The notes under the pieces: generated by a model
Databases searched by the model: none
What the model was told of the DNA's origin: nothing
What the model saw: the letters and a program-made list of their open reading frames with translations, nothing else
Assembly (NCBI GenBank): GCA_014773175.1
Contig: VXCM01000238.1
Coordinates: forward strand, 310,001 to 374,000
From: Lucifuga dentata
Taxonomy: Eukaryota > Chordata > Actinopteri > Ophidiiformes > Bythitidae
Reading direction: 5' to 3'
DNA length: 64,000 nt
Made by a program: the position numbers and the translations under genes
Shown here: positions 1-13,638 of the stretch, piece by piece
How positions within the stretch are numbered: position 1 is the first letter of the stretch
How the letters are laid out: each line of letters opens with the position of its first letter

Positions 1-108
1 CTTTCTTTTTTGTCTGTCACTATTTCTCTCTTCTAGCTAATATCCTTTCTTCTCAGGAGTGGAATGCAAAAATAATGGCTTTTGAATTATGTAGCATCCA
101 TTCAGTGG

Positions 109-135
<27 letters not shown>
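109..135. repeat. (AC)n microsatellite
   Basis: Uninterrupted AC dinucleotides. Confidence 0.97.
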
Positions 136-139
<4 letters not shown>

Positions 140-461
140 GTGTATATGCACAAAGGCACACAGAGCACAACTCTCTACTGGAACCATCTTCCCAAGCCCT
201 TCAACCTTCCATTAAGTTTTAAAACATCATTTATCTTTCACCATTCATCTTTTTTTCACCGGCTAGAGTCAGCACACATTCACATTCTGTAAAATCAAAT
301 TGGCAGCTCTGACCTTTAACTTCTATCTAAATGAGGTCTGAGTAGTTTCTCATAAAAGTACATTTGATATGTTAACACCTTTTCCTTTACTTACATTTGT
401 AACTAGAGGCCCAGTGCACCATCTCATCTGTTTTGTTTCCTCTTGCTTGTTGTTATAGATT

Positions 462-620
462 GGGGTGGGGTGGAGTGGGGGGTGGGGTGAGCGGTGAGCA
501 AGAGGCTGGAGGCGATGACAGAGGAAAGAAGAGTGGAAAGGCAATCCCTGAGATGGGTGAGGGAAGAAAGAGGGAACAGAAAAGGAGAGGAAAAAGGGAG
601 AGATAGAAGGTGAGAGAGAG
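462..620 (+). repeat. G-quadruplex motif followed by a polypurine stretch
   Basis: Positions 462-486 hold repeated G runs (GGGGTGGGGTGGAGTGGGG and then GGTGGGG) with one-base loops. From about 497 to 625 the plus strand is almost all purine, ending in a GA repeat. The open frames on both strands here are by-products of this composition. Confidence 0.75.
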
Positions 621-1631
621 AGACAGTGACACTGGGACTGGACGTGAATGTGCAGAGAATGAAAAACTGAAACAGGATGTGAGTGAAAAAAGTAAAGAGT
701 GCAAAAGTATGACAAAGGCAGAGCTACCTCATCCACACGGCAACCTCAGACAGACAAAACCATCTCATTACTCACTGCAATGCCAGCTTTCTCTCCAAAT
801 ACAAGCTTATTGTAAACGGCTTCACCCTGAGGCTGGAAAGTTGCATAATCCTGTATTTCAAAATACTGAAAAAAACCTAAGAATCACACTGTAAAACAAA
901 AGTGAAGACATAAGTGTTCGACAAGACAAATCAGCCTCAAGCTCTTCCTCAAAAGATGACTAATGGCTTCACTCATAACTCCTGGCCAAATTAGAACTTT
1001 CTTAGACTAAAGACAGGATGTGAATAAACTGATATACGTATATATAACCGAAAATGAATATTTAAAAAAAACCTACACAAATACACACATTTACACCCAT
1101 GCATCCAAGGGATAAAGGGTGTAGCAATATTATGAGGTAATAACAGCTTGGAGCAGAATGACCCACGGGGTGTTGGGTAAGTCGTTTACACTCCCCCCCA
1201 AGTCCCAGAGCATCCCATCATTAACATAAAAGCCAATGGGAGGATGGAAACACAGATGTGATAGGGACGTAAACACTCAGTGCAGCAGTAATGGCCCATT
1301 AAAGCAGAGAAACACTTAAGACCCATTTTACCAGACTGGCCACAACATATATCAGTTCTTAACATGTCATGATAAGACTTAAATGCCCAATTCAGCTTTA
1401 AGAAGTTAAAATTTATCTTTAAACCTTCATAACAATACAACCTTAACTTTTATCAAACAGACCTTGAACAGGAGTATTTTGGAATGCAATAACCACAATG
1501 AAGTTTATGGATTTCTATATACAGAGAAGATATAAAATATAAAAATGAAAACCTCTTGATGAGTATTCCACTGTGAAAAAAAGGGTTTGTGCTGACATTT
1601 CTGTTTTATTTACACATAGAATGGTAAGTAA

Positions 1632-1666
1632 CAGAAAGAAACAGAAACAGAAACAGAAACAGAAAA
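1632..1666. repeat. (ACAGAA)n hexamer repeat
   Basis: About five copies of AGAAAC units. Confidence 0.9.
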
Positions 1667-4035
1667 AAGAATATGTTCCAAGTCAAGACAGATGCAAATC
1701 CACAACAATCTATCTGTGAAAGCTTCCTGTCTTATGCTGATGTGTAGCCATTAAACTAAAATTTTAACACACTAGCAGTGAGCATAATTAATACATAAAG
1801 ACGAAACGCATATCCATCTGTTCTCACGCATCTGCTAAGCAGACCTAAGTCATGAAAAAGTGGAATTTGAAAAGCTTGGAGTGGTGCTAAATACGCTAAG
1901 CATTATGAAGTGTCTTCCACAGCAGGTGGCAGACAGCTGTGCGTAGGTGGAAAAGGTCTGCAGGCACTTGTGCGGATGAATGTGCAATGTGTGTGTGTGT
2001 GTGTATACAGTGAATGAATAGTGACATTCCTTCAGTGTGATAGAGGTTAAATGGGTGTCAAATCAGCTAGAGAAAGTAGAAGACATGGAAGAATTGGGAA
2101 ATTTCTGTGTCACTATCAACTCACTATCTAAGGAGCAACAGGAGTTTATTTCTACCTTTAGCAATCAGAGGAGATCTATTCTATAATTCGTAAGACTGAC
2201 TCCTACCTTATATATGTATTTTATATCTTGTATCCTTGTTTTTTTTTTCCCTGAGGAGCAAAAAGGAAGACAGTTTCTTTGAAGTCTTTGTGAAACATGC
2301 CTCAATTTATTCATTTGACACAAATTATTCCCACCCTTTTGTTTTTATACATTTTAACATGCTTTACAATATATTAAGTCAGTAAATTTACTGAGTTTGT
2401 GTCACCATGAAGGATTGAATAAAGGCCACTAAGCACCTTGAGAAATGCAGGATGAAATGCATCACTATGATGCATCTCCAAAGCCCAATGTGTAGTCCAA
2501 ATGTCTTCCTCCATCTTTCTGCCTGTTCCCCTCTGACACTACAGGGAATGCCCCAGGGATTGGGGGTCTTTCCAGCACAATGCACTCAACTGGGCCTGCC
2601 CATGATCACAGCTGGGGCGCCATTAAGTCACAGCAAGGCAGTCCGTGGGTTATGGATGAGATGAGGTGAAAAAAAGGAGAAAATGAACTGTGTTGCCAAA
2701 GGATCCCTTAAATTTGTTTCATGTTGTTCTCAACACTTTGCCATGACAAAGCTGTCTCTGGAGCTTCATGACTGAAGCTCTGGCATTATAGACAGAAAAT
2801 TCCTGCTGATTTCCTAACAATATATATTTTTTAACCCTCTGTAAGAACTACCTTTACTCTGCAGGTGTGCAGTATATTATTTATCATTTTCTTTGACACC
2901 TTCTTTGAACCTAAAGCCCAAGCCTTACCCCCAGGGGAGAGAGGGGTCCTGATATTCATTCTACCCACACAACAAAGACCCAACCCCCATTCTACAATGC
3001 ACAGCCTCCACAGCAGAGCAGACTTTCATTGTTGTTTCTGCCAGAGGGGACTTGGCCAGTTTGAGTGCACTTGCCCCACTTTGTGCAGCATTGGCAAGTG
3101 GACCACTACGAAACTGTCTTTGATATAAAACCAAACACATACATTTGATCTGCCACATCATCATCCCGATGGAGCTGGAACAGCACAGATAGCCATTCAG
3201 TGCTAACAGTCATATCCTGTTTGACTGTTAGATCATCACAATGGATGGATCTATTGTCTTATAAGGAACAGATCTTGGATGCATAATCTAGCCAATCAAG
3301 TGATGCTAATCACTAGCTTCAAGCACTATAGAGACAGATTGGGGTTAATGACCTTCTCCACAGCCAGCAGAGATGCCATGTGTGTATTTTGTGTGCATAT
3401 ACGTATATGACAGAAATCCTAGAAGAATAAGCGGAAGACTAAGAAAAAACTACAAGTAAAATCATTAACTATTAACAAAGAGGTTACACAGTCATTCACA
3501 CAAATGGGGGGTNGGGGGCAGGAAAAGGAGGACATACAATTGATTTTTCTGCAAAAGAAGCAAAAAGTGTATAATCAGCTATCATCAGTAAAACTGACAT
3601 GTTAAAAGCATTACAGTAAGAAAGGCTTATGGAAAGATTCAAATAAATATTTTGGATCAAACTACGTACTGTACAAGTTTTGATCATACAAAATTCAATG
3701 AATTTCAGTGGTGCTTTAAAAACAGAAGTATAGTACTTGGAGAACATCAAAATTCATATTTTATCCCCATAACTATACATAAATCTGTTTAATGTTCTGT
3801 TTAATGAGCAGCTCTGAAACAACAAGTTTATTTAACCTATAAAAAGAACAAAATGCTGAAGAACAGAGATAAAAATATAATAAGAGAAGAGAAGGAGAAA
3901 CAGGGTGAAAAAACACGTTAATAGAAATAAAGAAAGGTCTGGAGGGGGAGACTGGATGCACTCAGGCGGAACATTGTTCCCTGGGAATCCCTATAAGAAA
4001 AACCACCGAAGCAAAAAGATTGAGTGTGTTAAGAA

Positions 4036-4062
4036 GTGTGTGTGTGTGTGTGTGTGTGTGTG
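4036..4062. repeat. (GT)n microsatellite
   Basis: Uninterrupted GT dinucleotides. Confidence 0.95.
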
Positions 4063-5383
4063 CTTGTTCCCATAATTGAATGGAATATATGTGCCTGGCT
4101 CATTTATCCCATATCATTCCAGACCCCAGAAACAGCAAGATGTGTTGTCACTGAGTGTGTTCAGTAGAAACACGAGTGTGATTGGTGGCGAGATGTGAAA
4201 ACAGGATATTGTTTTGTTCAGGACAAGCAGTACTTCTTTGCATATTCTTTAGTATTCTGTAAATATTTAAATTGTGGACTATTCCACAATCTGTCAGCCA
4301 CATAAGTGGGGTGACCAAAGGATGGAATAAGCACAAAGATAAACATGATAAATCTCTTAAAATACAAAAGCAATTGTTTTTTTCTTTGTTGTGTCTGCTT
4401 ATTACCACATATACCTTGTACTCATATGATAATGTCAACAAATAAATGAGCAAAAAATGCTGATGATGCTAATTTCTGTACTTGGCTGCTCACATTGAGC
4501 ACACACAATTTTCATAGTAAGTTGTGTATTAGGACGTGATTTAGTATTTATAAAATGGTGAGGAAGCTATAGGCAGATTGTGACAACCACGTTGCCTAAA
4601 GTCACCAACATAAAAAACAAAACAAAACATGTTCTTTTTCGATTTAAAGACCTCGTAACTTACATCAACCTGATGCTATGGTACCTATAATAAAAACTAC
4701 TGTTTATTTAAGATTTGTCAGCTGAATAAAAGTATACACTTTATTCCCTAAACAAAAAACTGGATATACTGGCAGATTTTCAACTACAACTTTGACATTT
4801 ATTGGAAGGATTTACTGTTAAAAATCAGTATATAATATTGTAATAGAGTAATTTCAACAAGCTTTAGCATTTCTCAAATTTAGAGTGAAGGTTGAAAAAC
4901 AAAAATGAAAAGAAGTAAATCAGTTAATTATTTGGGAAAGCAACAGCATAAATCAGATATTTCATTTGATGTAATTGTTTTGTACCAATGTCAATAATAT
5001 TGCTTTCTGGTTCAGAGGCCAAAAGAAATACAAATCATTACCTCAGATCAGGACCTGCTCTAAAGGAGCTTTAATGACCACAAATTCACCATTTAAGTGT
5101 TGTAACTCTGGCTCTCTGGATAACATCACAGAGCCTTGGGTGGATGGCTAGGGCAGCGGAGAACCCTGCAGTTCATGTAATGGAAACAGGCTGCACATGG
5201 TACAAATACTGATATATTTGGGTCAGAAAACAGGAAATGGACAAGTCAGATGGACTAGGACCTGCTGACCTACACATAATGTCTGAGACACACAGTCACA
5301 CACAAAGAAATATCACGAAAACTAGGCCCCTGTCCTATTTTTGGCTGAGCTTTTACAGTTTTCTGTTTCTGCTCTCTTTCCAG

Positions 5384-5472
5384 CCTCTTGGCCTCGGGAC
5401 ACAGCGACGAGGAGCAGAGAAACACACACCACATCAGACAGAACGGGCTGAAGAGAACCAGGCCAAACACAG
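5384..5472 (+). other. Exon-like GC-rich segment in ttyh2 intron 1, opposite strand
   Basis: A strong polypyrimidine tract ending in CTCTCTTTCCAG precedes an 89-nt segment that is clearly richer in G+C than its surroundings and ends CAAACACAG|GTGTAA. Two frames are open. One reads LLASGHSDEEQRNTHHIRQN and then GLKRTRPNT; the other begins PLGLGTQRRGAEKHTPHQ. I do not recognise the protein. It could be an exon of an antisense or nested gene, a non-coding RNA exon, or chance. Confidence 0.3.
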
Positions 5473-7099
5473 GTGTAACTAATTATTAATAACATAAATA
5501 CTGACTGCAGTCATTTCGGTTTACCCCTCCCAGGGTCCTGGTATTGGGCATGTTGGCTAAATGGAACAGAGTCATCGTTAATGTTATAGTTACACCTGCG
5601 GTTTTGCTGCTATTACATGTCAAAAATGACTATTCCCAAAGGAATTGCAACATTTGGACTTTTTAAAGATGCTGGCTGACTTTCTCATTGTGAGGTCAGC
5701 AACTCTGGAGTCTATGATAGAAGTGAATCATCATAATCAAAAATATGTGACTGTAAAATAAACTTGGTGAGAAAAGCAGCATGCTTATTGTCAGACAAAA
5801 ACAAGAGGAAAACTGTGGTCAGGTGAATGAGCCGACAAACATTCCATCACTTGACAACGACAGTGTCCAACAGACAGTGAGAAACTGGGATTACTTGGGA
5901 TGGAGCCATCTCTGCTACTACACACTCACACACGCATGCACAGGAAGCACAATGAAAGATCACGACCCCTTGCATTCCATCACATACTGTGGCCCAAAGC
6001 CAGCAAAGGAATTTGCCATCATTGTCCAGACTACAACTGGCCAATTACAATTCCTCTGACAAGGCAAATGGTCTGGGTTAAGCATGGCTGAATTGCTCAA
6101 TAGTCTCCACAGTGGAGGATCGATGTCAGCAATTCTTTTACAATAGAGTGGACTCAACATTACAGTGCTTGATTAAGGGGTTTAATTTGTCTCCACTCCA
6201 CTTTTAGTTTTCAATATTAAACACTGTCCAAAATTAAATTGAATAATACTGCAGAAAGCTGATTGTAATGCTTAATTATCACAAAGTAGAAAGGAACTAT
6301 GACTATAAATATAATGCAGACAGTGTCATAATCCTGATAATATCATTGCAGATGCAATAATAAAAGCTACAATACTTTGGAAAATATCCTTATGGCTCTT
6401 AAATGCTTTTACTGACATTATTGATTTATAGTACTATTATTGCCAACTAGAATAGACTGCTATCCAAACTGAAGCAATTATATTAACTGGAGGCTATTTA
6501 TTAGCAAAATGAACAGAAGACCTCAATAATTCAGGTGTAGTTCTCACATATTATAACAATTTAGCAGCTGTTTCCCATTTCTTCATCTCCTGATTTTTCT
6601 GTTGCACATAGATCATCACTACTACTAATGCAGTCAAAACATTGACAAATTTTGTCATTAGTGTTGGTGCTTTTGCAGAAAATTCTTTAGCATATCAGTA
6701 GAAGCCAAGGCAGTGAGAGAGAAAAACAGAATGAAAAGTGTCGGTGTGAGGGCGAGAAAACACAGAGGTGGAGGGTGTGAAGGGGCTTTCCCACCCAAAT
6801 CACTGTCTGTGGTTAACAACGTTCTCAGCATTGTGCTGCTCTCCTGTTGAGGCTCATCACCCTCCCCACAATATACAATGGTCCTGAGTTCTTCCACCAT
6901 GCCATGAAGAATGGAAACTGGCAAAAAGAGAGAAAAAAACAAAAAAACATCCCTGCCTTTGCCTCTTGTCTCTTTCCTGGTGCCAACAACATAAAAATCC
7001 AAGAGGCACGCTGTCATATGTTGTATGGACAGCAGAGATGAAAAAAATAACTGAAACAAGTCAATATCATATGATGAATTCCTAAATTTCTGAGACATT
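5473..7099. other. ttyh2 intron 1, middle: no gene seen
   Basis: A splice-acceptor-like tract on the minus strand near 6920-6950 is followed by a 146-codon frame, but read in phase with ttyh2 exon 1 it stops after about 30 codons and does not match the tweety family. Confidence 0.55.
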
Positions 7100-7341
7100 A
7101 TTCTCTTTTTATTCTCATTATTCTCTCATTATTCTCTAAATGTGTCTGAATGCTGAGTATACCTGGATTGCTATTGGACTTGGAATTGCCTTTTATCACT
7201 TAATGTTCTGATCACCTTGCTCTTTGCGCATTGTATTGAACTGTAATTGAATTGAATGTATCTGGCTGCTAATGATTCAATTCCCCTCCAGGGATTAATA
7301 AAGTCATCTATCTATCTGTCTGTCAGTCAGTCTGTCTGTCT
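7100..7341 (+). mobile_element. Decayed LINE/SINE 3' end with TATC/TGTC repeat tail
   Basis: AATTCCCCTCCAGGGATTAA followed by TAAAGTCATCTATCTATCTG is the widespread fish retrotransposon ending (compare the LINE tail near 23590-23640, which reads TTTCCCTATGGGGACAATAA). The tail runs into TCTA/TGTC microsatellite up to 7341. The left limit is uncertain. Confidence 0.55.
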
Positions 7342-7745
7342 CTTGAAGCTGCAATAATCAATTTGAGCCAATAGGGGGCAGAAAACCCCCAAAGAAAGCT
7401 GACAAATACACAGCTCTGAGTACTACTGTATATACATCACGTTTTTGAGGCTAACATGTTAACAAACACTTGCCAGCTAACAGATTTGGTGACTTGTATT
7501 CACATTAGGAAACCCACTAGAGTTGTGTTTCTGCCCACGTGATGAACAGAAGTCTGATATTCATGATCCTGTTAGTTCTGTTTTGGTCTCCACTAACTCC
7601 TGACAAAACAACATCTGGGTCATTAGCTGGTTAAATGCTCGGCTTTCTTATCCAGCTAATAGCTTACTTTATCTCGCAGTCATGTAGTCGTGGACAGGCA
7701 GTGTACGGTGAGCTTAGTGGAGTTGTTTGAAGGAAATGACCGTGT
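7342..7745. repeat. Probable dispersed repeat, class unknown
   Basis: The stretch has the look of a fish interspersed repeat: CCAATAGGGGGCAG, GAGGCTAACATGTTAACA, CATCTGGGTCATTAGCTGG and GGACAGGCAGTGTACGGTGA. It sits between two retrotransposon-type tails. No open frame or terminal repeat is seen. The call rests on memory of similar text in fish genomes. Confidence 0.35.
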
Positions 7746-7799
7746 ATGTATATACTAGGTTAGTTGAAAGCTAATTAAGTCACAAATCAGATTTCCATA

Positions 7800-8010
7800 C
7801 CAGATCGGTTGAGGCCCGAGCTACCAACGACCGTCACTGGTACTGTTCAGCAAGGTGCCGGTGGAAACTATGCCTATCATCTACCATCTACTACCAGCGA
7901 TTCCTAGGACAAGGAGAGATGGAAACAGATGAAACAGATGATCTGCTGTGGCGACCCCTAAAGACCTGTACTTGGCCAAAAGAAGAAAAGGAAGAAGAGA
8001 TTTGAAAGCT
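7800..8010 (+). mobile_element. Non-LTR retrotransposon/SINE 3' end (RTE-like)
   Basis: The block ends GATCTGCTGTGGCGACCCCT and then a GCCAAAAGAAGAAAAGGAAG run, which resembles the well-known 'ctgctgtggcgacccc...gaagaagaaga' ending of fish RTE-type elements. It is preceded by GAGGCCCGAGCTACCAACGA. There is no coding part and the left limit is uncertain. Confidence 0.5.
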
Positions 8011-9083
8011 GATAAGAGGCAAGTAGCATATTTGCAAGTCAAAAAACCAAAACAGTGTGTTATACCAGCCTGTGGAGCTTCAGAGTTAGGTTATTATTCC
8101 CCGTGGGTGTGTCATGTCCAATGGCCCTTTTGCTTCATGTACCATTAGCAACAAAGCAAGGCAGCATACCCTGTGATACCAAAACCCATTCCAAAATACC
8201 AATTCATAGATATAATATTTCATTTTACAGCTTAAATTGAACTGTTTTTCATGAGGCTCCTCCAAAGTCCCTCAGATCTAAGAGCGTCACTTTGAAAACT
8301 TTGCTAAGATGCTGGAGCAATGAACCTAAATGTCATGTATTCTCAGTACGTTGTAACATATGCACAGAGAAGCTAAGCTATAACCTTGAAAATTAAACAG
8401 CAAAATGATAAAAGATGAATAAAAGTTGACACGTGTTCACAAGATCCTTAGCTATCCAACAGTCCCGTCCAACAGTCGGATCCCATCCCATCCTCAAAGC
8501 TTTGATAAACTGTCATCTCCTCTGTGGTTAAATAGGAGCTACATTAAATAAATAAATAAAGCATTTATACTTCCATGCTATCACCCTTTCATCCACGTGC
8601 TCTTTGTGTTTAAAAATAAATTCAAAATGTTGCCAAGCCTAATATTTACAAAGTGTGCATCTATTGTCTGCGCTGGGGATGGACAAAGAGATGCGTCTTA
8701 CCTAGCCTTGGAAACATAGTGTAACAGCTGCTTTCTTAGACAAACCACAGATTAAGTCAATTCTGGTTTAATTCATTGATCTGATGATTTGGAAGTAATT
8801 CCCATTAAATACAAGTAAATACTTCAACGTGGCTACCACTTCAGGTTAGTGCAAAATGATCCTAATTTTAATGATGACAGAACGTGTAAATGCTTATAAA
8901 AATGTAAGTACAATATAAATACCTATCATTAGACTTAGTACAAACTCGCTACTGAGTCCCACTTGATACGTATTATGATTGTTTTTGTCTGGGACACAAA
9001 AATAAATATGGGATCCTTTATCCCAATTATGAGCTTGGAAACTGGTCTTATAATAGAACTGAGCCACATCTTCCTGTTCTGAC
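8011..9083. other. ttyh2 intron 1 next to exon 1: nothing recognised
   Basis: AT-rich unique-looking sequence without repeats of note. Confidence 0.55.
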
Positions 9084-9212
9084 CTGCTGGTAGTTCTCCT
9101 CTTCGGGCTGGAAGCTGTTGTCAGTGGACTGGAACCTCAGGTTGATATGAGGAAAATTGTGAAGCCAGTAAGTCCACCAAGGCGCAATGTAATCCACCCG
9201 AGCCGAAGACAT
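9084..9212 (-). CDS. ttyh2: Tweety family member 2, first coding exon (partial gene)
   Basis: Exon 1 encodes 43 residues: it starts MSSARVDYIAPWWTYWLHNF, continues with PHINLRFQS, and ends EEENYQQ. The string RVDYIAPWW..WLH is the conserved N-terminus of tweety proteins and fits TTYH2 best. Tweety proteins are multi-pass membrane proteins of the plasma membrane, studied as anion-channel or lipid-associated proteins; this piece is the extracellular N-terminus before the first membrane segment. The exon ends in phase 0 at CAGCAG|GTCAG. The ATG is the first codon of the family-conserved reading frame. No later exon (the first membrane helix with a Cys-rich end would be next) was found between here and position 1, so the gene continues past the left edge after an intron of more than 9 kb. 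It lies about 1.6 kb downstream of the rpl38 polyadenylation signal on the same strand. Confidence 0.93.
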
Positions 9213-9640
9213 CCCTGCCCCGTGAAAAAGTTAGGCTGCAGCCCAGACTAGCCTTACCAAGCGGACAGTTTAGTCCGCTCCTACTAATCTTGATCCCGTC
9301 TCATATCAAACAAAGGCGATGATAACAGCATGCTCCTTCGTGAAAATACACACGCGGTCACACATGAGACAAAAAAAGTCTTCCAGGGACAGCGGTGATG
9401 TTGCGAAGTGGACTCCGATGTGGGGTTTTCATGAAATAAGGAAGTCACACAGCGCCCATGTCGTCCGCGTGTAGACCCACAGCTATCCGCACACACACAG
9501 CAATCCAACTGCTCCACGCACGCACGCACGTACACACACACAAACACACACACACACACATAGTAGACACTAACGAGAACGCGCACGATAGCAGGCACGG
9601 GACAGGAGTGGAAACAAGAACCCGCAAAGACGCTTCTCGG
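9213..9640 (-). promoter_or_regulatory. ttyh2: ttyh2 5' leader and probable promoter region
   Basis: The stretch upstream of the ttyh2 ATG is richer in G+C and CpG than its surroundings (for example GACCGCGTG and ACGCGGACGAC on the minus strand). It contains a 7-bp perfect stem AGCGGAC/GTCCGCT at about 9259-9278 and a CA/GT repeat at 9518-9560. No clear TATA box is seen. The start site is not determined. Confidence 0.45.
9518..9560. repeat. (CA)n / (GCAC)n microsatellite near the ttyh2 promoter
   Basis: CGCACGCACGCACG followed by CA dinucleotides with short interruptions. Confidence 0.9.
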
Positions 9641-10776
9641 AGTTTGGAAATAATCTGTAAGTTTACCACTAATGTATGTTATTCCTATTCCTATCCTAAA
9701 TTCATATTCACGAACAACATCGCATGTCATACATTTTTATGTTCTTTTAATCAGTTTGAACAAGCTCACCATTAAATTACTACACTGCCACCTAGCGTTA
9801 AATTAAGACAATAGCAAAGCAACTTTAATTTACTGCTAAATATGTGAGGTCATTGGCCCTTTTTCAGGGGATGACCCAGATAACACCCATCTTTTTTTGA
9901 AATACAAAAAAGATAATGGTGCATGGCATTGTCTGCCTGTAATCTCACTCGTCTGACTGTAATAGTGAGAAAACACCAGTTCCACACATTTCATATCTTT
10001 GTGGTCTGGCTTTTAATTTAGACATCTTGATAGTTATGTGCACAGATTTTGTTACAAAACCAGGCCTTATGCAATTTTAATCAAAAGGGGATAATGTTGA
10101 GGGTCAACCAATGGTAGTTAAATAAATTGTGACAAGCCTTAAATGATAAGCCTTAATTGTGACAAGCCAGGATGATTTTAACCGACATGTCATTTCTGTA
10201 ATTTGTATATTGGATAGGGGCGATAAAATGTTTTCCAATTTATATGGGGAATATTACTGAGGATTCATATATACACACTGAATTCTATGTACAAAATGAC
10301 TGAATGTGCAATTCAAATTATTCTCAATTGGGCCTTTACAAAGACCGTTGCTTGTCATTTTCTGCTTCATTTACAGATAACATCGTTTGAAGAAAAGGCC
10401 AAACTCACTTTATATTAGCATTTGTCAGCCAGGAACTGCTTTATTCATTCATGTTTGATGGAATGAAGTCTAAGTCAAATTTCAGTTGGTGTTAGAATTT
10501 AAACAAATGTCACAAGTTTCATGCTCAATAATGCTACTTGGTGTTTAACCTGTCTTCTCTATAGCTCAAGTCTGACATCTTGTGGAAAGACACGTTTTAA
10601 CACCAGATAACCTTACACATACAACTTGTGGACCTGCTTCACAACAAACCAAGAGTACTGATTTTAACTTCTAACTGCAATAACATTTTCAAAATGAATC
10701 CACAACACTGGTATCATGGTGTGACAATGCAGTGCACATTAAAACCAAACAAGACAAATAATTCAGTTTTCCAATT

Positions 10777-10782
10777 TTTATT
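10777..10782 (-). terminator. rpl38: rpl38 polyadenylation signal AATAAA
   Basis: The minus strand reads GTAATAAAAATTGG about 25 nt after the rpl38 stop codon. It is a canonical AATAAA hexamer with a very short 3' UTR, as is usual for ribosomal protein genes. Cleavage is expected around 10755-10765. Confidence 0.8.
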
Positions 10783-10805
10783 ACAATTATCTGTACATCA
10801 CGACT

Positions 10806-13258
<2,453 letters not shown>

Positions 13259-13489
13259 GCTGCCTTGTCAGTTGGCTAAGCCCTGCGGAAAAGAAGAAAA
13301 TAACCGAGTCAATTTATCGGCTCTAATAACGACAAGAAAAGCGTTGGAACACAAATTATTGCCTTAACATCCAGCCAATGAAAGTCTCAACTTTAATTTT
13401 ACAGGTTTGAGAAGATAAATATTAACATTATCGAGGATGGTTGATGATTAAGAATAGCGATTTTGTTTAAGTAAGAATGTAAAACTCAC

Positions 13490-13517
13490 TTAACCAGACA
13501 GAGAGAGGATGAAGAGG
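13490..13517 (-). other. rpl38: rpl38 non-coding exon 1 (pyrimidine-rich 5' leader)
   Basis: The minus strand reads CCTCTTCATCCTCTCTCTG and then TCTGGTTAA before a good donor (A|GTGAGT, donor bases 13484-13489). A pyrimidine-rich start is the known 5'-TOP mark of ribosomal protein mRNAs. The exact start (about 13517) is inferred from the distance of about 30 bp to the TATA box. The second leader piece is 13259-13282, after an acceptor TTTTCCGCAG, and runs into the ATG. The leader is thus split by an intron of about 200 bp. Confidence 0.7.
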
Positions 13518-13550
13518 GGTGGGACTTCCGGTTTAAGATGCTTATATAGT
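13518..13550 (-). promoter_or_regulatory. rpl38: rpl38 core promoter: TATA box and ETS-like site
   Basis: On the minus strand CTATATAAG (TATA part 13543-13548) lies about 30 bp upstream of the pyrimidine-rich leader. ACCGGAAGT (13524-13532), an ETS/GABP-type site often found in ribosomal protein promoters, lies between them. The plus strand also reads TTATATAG here, so the same box could serve a divergent transcript. Confidence 0.6.
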
Positions 13551-13570
13551 GAATACGGAAAGTCAGAGAG

Positions 13571-13638
13571 GACAAATGTAGCACAGAAAAGCAAAGCGTC
13601 GTTCAGTCCTTTTAATTCAACAACGAAAACAGACTCAG
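13571..13638 (+). other. Possible divergent non-coding first exon opposite rpl38
   Basis: On the plus strand a TATATAG box (13543-13549) is followed about 25-30 bp later by a segment ending in GACTCAG|GTAATA, a good splice donor at 13639. It could be the leader exon of a gene running to the right; in human the next gene on that side is SDK2, transcribed away from RPL38. There is no coding evidence, so this is inference only. Confidence 0.25.

Larger units (their letters stand above)
1..5383. other. Left part of ttyh2 intron 1: no gene seen
   Basis: AT-rich intron sequence with the repeats listed. A somewhat G+C-richer patch at 2480-2650 has no recognisable frame. No ttyh2 exon was found. Confidence 0.6.

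Noticed and set aside
350..894. Overlapping frames on both strands (128, 83 and 94 codons)
   Set aside because: They come from the G-rich and polypurine composition; peptides are Ser/Phe/Pro-rich on one strand and Arg/Glu-rich on the other, with no family.
5270..5470. Minus-strand frame with a hydrophobic stretch (FGLVLFSPFCLMWCVFLC) as ttyh2 membrane helix 1
   Set aside because: It lacks the expected family residues and has no acceptor on that strand; the plus strand has the better splice signals.
6658..7098. 146-codon minus-strand frame with an acceptor-like tract inside, as a possible ttyh2 exon
   Set aside because: Read in phase 0 after ttyh2 exon 1 it meets a stop after about 30 codons; the other frame does not match tweety proteins.
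9284..9730. 148-codon minus frame upstream of ttyh2
   Set aside because: It runs through the CA/GT repeat (CVCVFVCVYVRACV) and lies in the promoter area; a composition artefact.
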